A DNA stretch of 11,232 nt, taken from contig CAIOZP010000695.1 of NCBI GenBank assembly GCA_903862805.1, forward strand, positions 1-11,232, given 5' to 3'. Origin of the DNA: an uncultured Fibrobacterota bacterium (GTDB taxonomy: Bacteria; Fibrobacterota; Chitinivibrionia; Chitinivibrionales; CAIOZP01). The notes beneath the pieces were generated by a model that saw only the letters and a list, made by a program, of their open reading frames with translations, was not told the origin of the DNA and ran no database searches. The position numbers and the translations under genes were made by a program. Of this stretch, positions 5,194-11,232 are shown piece after piece. The first letter of the stretch is position 1. The number at the start of each line of letters is the position of its first letter.

Positions 5194-5195
5194 TG
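5182..5195 (+). promoter_or_regulatory. Start-stop overlap and ribosome binding site coupling kinase to next gene
   Basis: AGGAAAG (5182-5188) inside the last kinase codons precedes TGATG, where the kinase TGA (5191-5193) shares one base with the next ATG (5193-5195). This decides the start of the downstream gene. Confidence 0.85.
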
Positions 5196-6131
5196 ACATC
5201 AAGGGCATCATTTTTGACGGTGGCAATTCTTTGTGCCGTGACATCGCTGACTGCCGCTGATAAACCGGCATTTACGACACTCACCGGTCCGGTGACGGGT
5301 CACCTCGACCGCTTCGGTTCGCCATATCTCGTGGCAGATACAATTTCTGTTCCCGCCGGATCGGAGCTGATTCTCGATGCCGGAACCGTGCTTCTGTTCA
5401 AGAATTTCGCAGGAATAATGGTTCACGGAAAATTGACGGTGAGCGGAACAGAAAACCGGCCGGTAATTTTCACTTCCGAAAACGATTCGTCGGCAAATCG
5501 TTCTTCAACCGCCGATGCCGCGCCATACGACTGGGATGGAGTCACGCTTGCCGCAGGTTCGGGACCGTCGATTATAAACAACTGCCAGGTAAAATTTTCG
5601 CTCTACGGAATCAATTTCAGCAGCGATAATTTTATCGTCACAAATGCAACCTTCCGCGAGAACGGAAAGAGCGACGTGGTAATTGCCGGATCAGGATCAT
5701 TCCTTTCCAAAGGCCCGTGGTCATACACCGGAGAAAAATCAGGCACGGCGGTGATTCCGCCGCCAGTTATCGATACAACTCATCCTTCGGTCATCGCCAA
5801 AGATACGCTTGACAAAACAGCAAAAGCAGCGACAGAGGTCAAGGCTTCGACAGCCGCGCCGGTCAAAGGTAAAACAGCACGAATAGTTTTGCGGATTGTG
5901 TCCGGAGTTGTAGCCGTTGGCGGCGTCGCTTTTGCCGGTGTCGAATATCCGGCATACAAAACCGCCGACAGCCATTTCAATGATGTGAATTCCTTCCAGC
6001 CCGGCCTCTACAACGCCGACGACTGGACGAATGCGAAAAATAACAGGAACCGGCATCTTGCCGAACTGATCGCAGGCGGGGCTGTCGCCCTTGTCGGAGC
6101 GGTCGGATTCACCTTTTCCTTCGTGTTCTAA
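5193..6131 (+). CDS. Exported beta-helix-like protein with two C-terminal membrane segments
   Basis: This 312-aa protein has a signal peptide (residues 1-22, cleavage probably after LTAA). Residues 45-170 show the short beta-strand ladder of right-handed parallel beta-helix proteins: AGSELILDAGTVLLF, GIMVHGKLTVSGTENRPVIF, WDGVTLAAGSG, SIINNCQVKFSLYGINF and IVTNATFREN. A Thr/Ala/Lys-rich linker (190-228) follows, then hydrophobic helices at about 229-251 and 288-312, with a polar, Asn/Asp/Tyr-rich loop between them. The chain ends in the second helix. The fold suggests carbohydrate or protein binding at the cell surface, but no catalytic residues of pectate lyases can be claimed. It starts within the kinase stop codon and the lipoprotein starts 2 nt after it, so it belongs to the same operon. 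It could be anchored in the inner membrane near the kinase's exported domain. Upstream in-frame Met codons inside the kinase gene lack a binding site and were not used. Confidence 0.85.
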   Translation: MTSRASFLTVAILCAVTSLTAADKPAFTTLTGPVTGHLDRFGSPYLVADTISVPAGSELILDAGTVLLFKNFAGIMVHGKLTVSGTENRPVIFTSENDSSANRSSTADAAPYDWDGVTLAAGSGPSIINNCQVKFSLYGINFSSDNFIVTNATFRENGKSDVVIAGSGSFLSKGPWSYTGEKSGTAVIPPPVIDTTHPSVIAKDTLDKTAKAATEVKASTAAPVKGKTARIVLRIVSGVVAVGGVAFAGVEYPAYKTADSHFNDVNSFQPGLYNADDWTNAKNNRNRHLAELIAGGAVALVGAVGFTFSFVF

Positions 6132-6133
6132 AA

Positions 6134-9100
6134 ATGAAAAAAACATCCTTTGCCATCGCGTTATCGGCCGTTGTACTGGCACTGCTTCTCGCATGTGTCA
6201 ATTCGACCAATCCATATTCCGGACGGGTCAATTCACTCGTCACTCCAAACGGAACACCGTTTACCAGCGACTCGGTAAAAACCGACACGACTTATGTCAC
6301 GGGCTGGCAGATCACAAACCCATCGTTCATCGACAGCATCAATTTCAAAATCATCCGCGGAACCGACACCACTGACACCGCGATTTCGATTGTGTCGTCA
6401 ACAGTCATTCCTCTGATTTTCAATTTCCGCATTACCGGCACCGGCGGCGACAGCGTGACTTTTATCGTCACGACAATCTACAAAGATGGTAATGTCCAGA
6501 TTGCATTCAATCAGACATTGTTCGTGATAAGAGGCCCGGACGTTCTTCCGCCGGTGATCCGCTGGGAAAGCACTCCGCCTTCGTCGGGAAGTCTCAGCAT
6601 GGCGATTTTTCCGTACACCATTTCTCTCAACGTCAGCGACGACCGCTCGATCAAAACTGTCACGATCAACGATGTCGCGGTTCCGGTCATGACGAAATTT
6701 TCAGACACAGCCGAAATTGTCCAGTACACAATCGATACAACATTTTTTGCCGGTGGAAGCTCGGCTCCTCTGCATATCTTCGCGTCGGATTCGGCGGGCA
6801 ATATCGACTCGTTCACGGTGAGCGCGTCATGGAGAAAACCCACGTCCAATGGGCCGAGATTCATACCTACACTCAGAATCCCGATCGGCGACAGTCTTCA
6901 GCTCGATACACTGCCTGTGACTCTTGCATGGAACGTGATCGACACGGCATCGCGGATCGATTCCTTTTCTGTCAACGGCACCGCCTTTTCGACAGCCGTC
7001 TGGACCGACAACGTCCATCGGAGTGCAGCGGTGTCGAAGGTGATCGACAGCACATTCTTCGGTACGAACGCGATGGTTCCGCTGGTGCTTTATGCAAGCG
7101 ACAGCCTCGGCCATATTACCGAATATTCAAACAGGCTTTTCCACCGCCGTGTCGGTGTCCCAACATTCGCATGGATCAGCCCGACTCCATCTCACGACAC
7201 CTTGCGTCCGGCTTCGCTGCCAACTCAGCTCCGCATTGTGTTTGACGAAACGACATCAAAACTTGACACCCTTAGCATTTTCGGTGCGGCATTTGATTCG
7301 ATAGCGTGGAGCGACAGTCTGCACATGCAGGCAACCGCCTACAAAACCATTGATGCCACAACCTTCGGAACCGACAGTGTTGTTCCAGTAAGAATCCGTG
7401 CGGTAAACGCCTTTGGCGGGAAACTCGACACAACTTTCCGGCTTGTAAAACCGGCAGCTCCGATTGTGACTTCGCCGCACCTTTCACGGATTGTTCCATC
7501 GACCTCCACGGCAAGCACTGATTCTCCTTCGGTCAATGTGAGCGTACTCGCTTCCAACCTTGTTAAAACTGCTACATATAAAGTCTATTTTTATTCAGCC
7601 GGTATTCTGAAAGATTCGGGAAGCGCTTCCGGTGCAATTGACACACTCGGAAAAGTCTTCTCGTTTTCGACGCCAATCACAGCATCGATCACGCCGCTGC
7701 GCTTTGTCCTGATGTCTGCATCGACAGGTATCGACTCTATTTCCGACACGATCCTGCACCATGCGCCTAAACTGCACATTACATCGCCAGCCGCCGGTGA
7801 CTCCCTTCACGGAGGACTTAAACAGACCGTTGCCGGATATGTGACAGGCATCGCCACCGGATGCACGCTTGTGGTAAAAGCAACCGATACGGTCGGCGTT
7901 CTCGGAAGCGACACAGTAACCGTTGCCGATTCGTCAGTCAGCATTTCCCTCACACCAAACGATTCGGCAGCCTGGGTCAGAATTTCGCTTTACTCAAAAG
8001 ACACATTGCTTGACAACGCGACAATTCCAACGGTGAAGAAAATCGGTACAGGCGACACGGCGCAGGTTGTGAAAATAGTCCGCACCGAACCATCCACCGA
8101 CAGTGTTACAACCACGATAGACAGCCTGCTCCTGAGCGGAGTGATCGATGGTTTGCGAACCGGTGACAGTTGTATTGTAACCTGCAGAAACGGTCACGGC
8201 GGAACGGTGCTTTCAACAGCGACTGTAAAGGCGGCAGCAACGGTATGGCGTTATGTCGCACATCCCGACACCGGCATCTCCGACATAGGAATCATCGCCG
8301 CGTTCAAGGGCGTCAATGTTGACAGTACCTGGGTTCATGTAACCTACCGCAAAGCTGTGATCGACTCCGGTGCGCCGTCAATCGCATCGGTGTTGAGCGG
8401 TGGCTTGGCACTTCCGGCGACCACAATCAATCCCTCGCTTCCACTCGATATTATCGCAGCGGATCAACACGGCGATTCGATTGTTGCCGTAACGGTCAAC
8501 GGAACCGGCGCGACTTACAGTGGTAGTCTTACATGGCATTGTCCATTCACACTAACGCACAAAACCGGCGGAGACACAATCAGGGTTATCGCGATAAACA
8601 GCAAAGGCAAGTCAATCGAAAAGGATTTCTATGTCGTGCTGAACCATGGGCCGGTGTTTACACACCTGCCGAATACCGCAACGATCAATACCTATGACAC
8701 CTTCGTCGATTCGGTCAAGGTCAGCGATGCCGATGCCGATCCTGTCAAGCTGACAGTAACCGCTGTTTATGCCAGTATTACCGATACGATTCATCCGACT
8801 GCAACAGGCGCATTCACATGGAAACCGTCCGTGCCGCAGAGTTCCGGAGCCGTATCGTTCCATTTCTCGGCCACTGACGGTTACCAAACGGTCGATTCCA
8901 TAGTCAGCTCGAACCTTGAATATCTCAAACCGGATTCTCTTGTTATTACAACACCTCTGACAGCCTTTCCCGACACGATGAGATTTTACGACACATCGCT
9001 TACGATGAGCCTTTCGATCGCTGGTACCGTGCTGCCATCAAGCTGGACTGCCGAAGTGACAACCGCCAGCGGAACCTTCGACATCTCGGCCGGTAGTACA

Positions 9101-9586
9101 ATCGGAGACATCTTCTGGCAACCCGATGGCACGGATACCGGCATGGCGACCATCCGCGTGATCGTATCGGCAAGCTCACCGAGCGGCCCTGTCGGAGACA
9201 CCCTCACCAAAAACATTTACATCCATCCGGAAACCGTAAGCTTCGCATTGACACCCATCGACACGGCAAAGGTCGCTCCGACGGTCGGATCAATCACCAT
9301 TGCCGAAATTCTTTCCGGTGACACTGCAGATGCCGGAAACATCACGATCATTTCCGATCCGGCATCAACAGCGCAAACCGGAACCGATTTCAACATCCTG
9401 GGCGGTGGAGCAATTACCATGATGAATGCCGACACCGGTACGATCCGTGTCAGGATTTATAATCAGCCGCCAACCGGAAACGCCACCACCCGATACCTCG
9501 TACTGACGGTTGATCCGACAACGCTTCCACCGGGCCTCCGAATCGGGCCAAACAACCGGAGAATCATTGCCATTGCTTACAAATAA
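6134..9586 (+). CDS. Large multidomain surface lipoprotein with Ig-like repeats
   Basis: This 1150-aa protein has an N-terminal KK...hydrophobic signal and lipobox L18-L-A-C21, so it should be lipid-anchored at Cys21. At least three Ig-like repeats with a period of about 100 residues are visible at 140-235, 243-338 and 344-440. They share IDTTFFAGGSSAPLHIFASDS, IDSTFFGTNAMVPLVLYASD and IDATTFGTDSVVPVRIRA at matching places. A similar, looser unit occurs at about 745-836. Residues about 838-930 resemble cadherin-like/putative-Ig domains (VSDADADPVKL, TWKPSVPQSSGAVSFHFSATDG). Residues about 1030-1150 resemble a Calx-beta domain (TGTDFNILGGGAI, GTIRVRIYN, RYLVLTV). The protein is rich in Ser, Thr and Asp with many D-T and D-S pairs and has very few Cys. 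It looks like a structural, adhesive or ligand-binding surface protein with no recognised enzyme domain. The ATG lies 2 nt after the upstream stop with no binding site of its own, so it probably depends on translational coupling. Confidence 0.9.
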   Translation: MKKTSFAIALSAVVLALLLACVNSTNPYSGRVNSLVTPNGTPFTSDSVKTDTTYVTGWQITNPSFIDSINFKIIRGTDTTDTAISIVSSTVIPLIFNFRITGTGGDSVTFIVTTIYKDGNVQIAFNQTLFVIRGPDVLPPVIRWESTPPSSGSLSMAIFPYTISLNVSDDRSIKTVTINDVAVPVMTKFSDTAEIVQYTIDTTFFAGGSSAPLHIFASDSAGNIDSFTVSASWRKPTSNGPRFIPTLRIPIGDSLQLDTLPVTLAWNVIDTASRIDSFSVNGTAFSTAVWTDNVHRSAAVSKVIDSTFFGTNAMVPLVLYASDSLGHITEYSNRLFHRRVGVPTFAWISPTPSHDTLRPASLPTQLRIVFDETTSKLDTLSIFGAAFDSIAWSDSLHMQATAYKTIDATTFGTDSVVPVRIRAVNAFGGKLDTTFRLVKPAAPIVTSPHLSRIVPSTSTASTDSPSVNVSVLASNLVKTATYKVYFYSAGILKDSGSASGAIDTLGKVFSFSTPITASITPLRFVLMSASTGIDSISDTILHHAPKLHITSPAAGDSLHGGLKQTVAGYVTGIATGCTLVVKATDTVGVLGSDTVTVADSSVSISLTPNDSAAWVRISLYSKDTLLDNATIPTVKKIGTGDTAQVVKIVRTEPSTDSVTTTIDSLLLSGVIDGLRTGDSCIVTCRNGHGGTVLSTATVKAAATVWRYVAHPDTGISDIGIIAAFKGVNVDSTWVHVTYRKAVIDSGAPSIASVLSGGLALPATTINPSLPLDIIAADQHGDSIVAVTVNGTGATYSGSLTWHCPFTLTHKTGGDTIRVIAINSKGKSIEKDFYVVLNHGPVFTHLPNTATINTYDTFVDSVKVSDADADPVKLTVTAVYASITDTIHPTATGAFTWKPSVPQSSGAVSFHFSATDGYQTVDSIVSSNLEYLKPDSLVITTPLTAFPDTMRFYDTSLTMSLSIAGTVLPSSWTAEVTTASGTFDISAGSTIGDIFWQPDGTDTGMATIRVIVSASSPSGPVGDTLTKNIYIHPETVSFALTPIDTAKVAPTVGSITIAEILSGDTADAGNITIISDPASTAQTGTDFNILGGGAITMMNADTGTIRVRIYNQPPTGNATTRYLVLTVDPTTLPPGLRIGPNNRRIIAIAYK

Positions 9587-9622
9587 CTCCCGTCAGTCAA
9601 TCGAAACAAAAGAAATCTGTGC

Positions 9623-11232
9623 ATGAGCTGGTTCTTCGGATGCCTTCAAAAAAGTGGCGTAAAGTCTGCGGATTATCTTGGCGCAAATTCTCCATCTGTC
9701 AAAATTGCAAGCGGCCCGATTTCGATTTCGGGCGGCGGCCCATCCGACACTTTTCTTCACAAAGCAACAGGTAGCGAATCAGGTTGGATGGTCTGCGGAA
9801 CCGGCATCAGATGCCGCGATTCATCGGCATCAATATTGACCGAAAACGATTGGGCCGAAATCCTTGCGGGCAACTTCGACCCGTCGTTACTCGATGGTCA
9901 TTTCGCAATTGTCAAGTGGAACTGCGGCCGTATCGAACTCTTCAACGATGCCTTCGGAATCCGTCGGCTTTATGCTGTTGACGCAAAGGACGCAATCTGG
10001 TTTTCAACCGATCTCTTCCGCCTGCAAACAGTACTCGAAAACCCATCAATCAATTTCAACGCACTTGCCGGAAAATGGAACTGCGGATTTTCGTTTGACA
10101 TTTCAGCTGCTTTTCTTAATGGCGTCGAAAAACTCGGCCCTTGTGCCAGAGCAAACATTTCTAAAAACGGCTTGTCGCATTTGTCAACGCTGTGGTCTCC
10201 GGCTGAACTTGGTTGCGAAACTGTGTTTGACGAAAAGCTCTTCACGAGCCTGATCACCGCGCCTATCCGGGCCGATCGGCAGATGCTGTTTAGTCTCTCC
10301 GGCGGACTCGACAGCCGGACGATGCTCGCCGAACTGCTGCCGCAAAATCTTCGCAACTGGAAGGCCGTGACAATCGGCGAAAGAGATCTGCCTGATCTGA
10401 AAATCGCCGCAGAAATAGCGGCCCGCGAAGGAATCGAGCTTGACATCTGCGAACCGGATCTTTCAGACCCAGCCCTTGTTTTTGATTCGATGAAAAAAGC
10501 GGTCGTAAGCATGGAGCATCTTTCTGCGCTTCATTCGGCCAACTATTTCATGTCGATGGGAAATTATTCCGGCAAGAACTACTGCATGATCGACGGCGCA
10601 TTCGGCGAATTCAGTCGGCGGCTTCTCGGAAATCAGCTTCTCTATTCCGGCCGGAAAGCACTTGCCGAAAGAAACAGCGCCGCAGTCGCAGAATTTTTCG
10701 TGAAGCGCCGCCCGCCGATCTTCACGCCCGATCTGATTGACAAAATGCGTGTGACGGCATTCGAGCAGACACGTACCGCAGTATCTCTTCTGCCACCGGC
10801 GCGCGAAAGCGAACTCGGCAGTTTAGTCGATGTCATTCTGGCACGCTACCGCATCGGTGTCGAATCGCTCGGCCACATGGATAGCATAGTGCAGAACTAC
10901 ATGCCATTCGTCCAGCCGACATTTGTGAACCATCTGCTATCGCTGAAAACTTCTCTCAAAATGGACAGCGCCATCAATCGTGCAATCATTCACAGTCGCC
11001 ATCCGTCGCTTGAAAAAATCCCGCTGATCTACGACGAAATGCGCGTGCCATATTTCACGTCGCAATCGGCGGTGTTGTCGAAGGTTTGCGGAAGTGTTCT
11101 TCGCAGGCTCGGGAAAAGGTACCACTCAGAAACTCCACGCCTGCGACTCATGCTGGTGAGAGATCAAATTCTCGACCGGCTGAATTCAGATGCCGTCAGA
11201 ACATGCCCGCTCTACGATTATCCTTTCGTCAA
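9623..11232 (+). CDS. Asparagine-synthetase-like enzyme lacking the glutaminase cysteine (3' end cut by window)
   Basis: At least 536 aa are present and the frame is open to the window end. Residues about 1-200 have the class II glutamine amidotransferase fold pattern (MSWFFGCLQKSG, DGHFAI at 91-96, NDAFGIRRLYA from 108). However, residue 2 is Ser, not the catalytic Cys, so ammonia release from glutamine is not expected. Residues about 205-536 form the synthetase domain. It has the ATP-binding PP-loop S226-G-G-L-D-S231, TIGERDLPDLKIAAEIA downstream, DGAFGEF (324-330) in place of the usual GGDE-type loop, and a C-terminal HPSLEKIPLIYDEMRVPY stretch seen in asparagine-synthase-related proteins. 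Members of this superfamily adenylate a carboxylate and form an amide bond, as in asparagine synthetase, beta-lactam synthetase and lasso peptide cyclase. The substrate here is unknown. The start is 36 bp after the lipoprotein stop in the same frame, with no terminator between and only a weak AAGAAA binding site, so it is probably co-transcribed. Confidence 0.9.
   Translation, partial: MSWFFGCLQKSGVKSADYLGANSPSVKIASGPISISGGGPSDTFLHKATGSESGWMVCGTGIRCRDSSASILTENDWAEILAGNFDPSLLDGHFAIVKWNCGRIELFNDAFGIRRLYAVDAKDAIWFSTDLFRLQTVLENPSINFNALAGKWNCGFSFDISAAFLNGVEKLGPCARANISKNGLSHLSTLWSPAELGCETVFDEKLFTSLITAPIRADRQMLFSLSGGLDSRTMLAELLPQNLRNWKAVTIGERDLPDLKIAAEIAAREGIELDICEPDLSDPALVFDSMKKAVVSMEHLSALHSANYFMSMGNYSGKNYCMIDGAFGEFSRRLLGNQLLYSGRKALAERNSAAVAEFFVKRRPPIFTPDLIDKMRVTAFEQTRTAVSLLPPARESELGSLVDVILARYRIGVESLGHMDSIVQNYMPFVQPTFVNHLLSLKTSLKMDSAINRAIIHSRHPSLEKIPLIYDEMRVPYFTSQSAVLSKVCGSVLRRLGKRYHSETPRLRLMLVRDQILDRLNSDAVRTCPLYDYPFV

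Noticed and set aside
9623..11232. Lasso peptide biosynthesis cluster
   Set aside because: The enzyme superfamily fits a cyclase, but no precursor peptide, RRE protein or leader peptidase is present within the window.

Overview
The window looks like chromosomal DNA of a Gram-negative bacterium with moderate GC. It carries a lipoprotein signal, a transmembrane Ser/Thr kinase with a large exported part, and long Ser/Thr/Asp-rich Ig-like surface proteins. This style recalls Fibrobacterota (Chitinispirillia-type) or related FCB-group bacteria, but that placement rests on protein style only and is tentative. Every intact gene is on the plus strand. The one minus-strand coding trace is a broken fragment at the left edge.

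Left part (1-1847): a complete IS3-family insertion sequence (about 139-1691) carries orfA and orfB, which overlap by ATGA and have an A8 slippery run. It lies beside a minus-strand fragment (1-128) whose translation resembles residues 137-162 of the hypothetical protein encoded at 1848-2606. The IS therefore seems to sit between an intact gene and a decapitated, inverted paralogue. Just right of the IS are two near-identical 21-bp tandem repeats that resemble the end of a different mobile element.

Middle (1848-3168): a 252-aa hypothetical protein with a strong ribosome binding site and its own intrinsic terminator. It is followed by about 510 bp without a convincing protein gene. That gap is not featureless. 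It holds an 8-bp hairpin, a very good intrinsic terminator with a GAAA tetraloop, an AT-rich promoter-like palindrome, and a roughly 100-nt segment whose ends pair in a 10-bp stem directly before a U6 tract. One or two small structured RNAs are plausible.

Right part (3169-11232): four closely packed genes, apparently one transcription unit. They are a membrane-anchored Ser/Thr kinase (TTG start), an exported beta-helix-like protein with two C-terminal membrane segments (start overlaps the kinase stop), a 1150-aa multidomain lipoprotein (2-bp gap), and an asparagine-synthetase-like enzyme (36-bp gap, cut by the window end). The enzyme has the PP-loop but no N-terminal catalytic cysteine. The set reads as an envelope module: a kinase able to sense outside the cytoplasm, two surface or periplasmic structural proteins, and an amide-forming or adenylating enzyme of unknown substrate. 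Its joint function is not known to me and is the best candidate here for an undescribed system.
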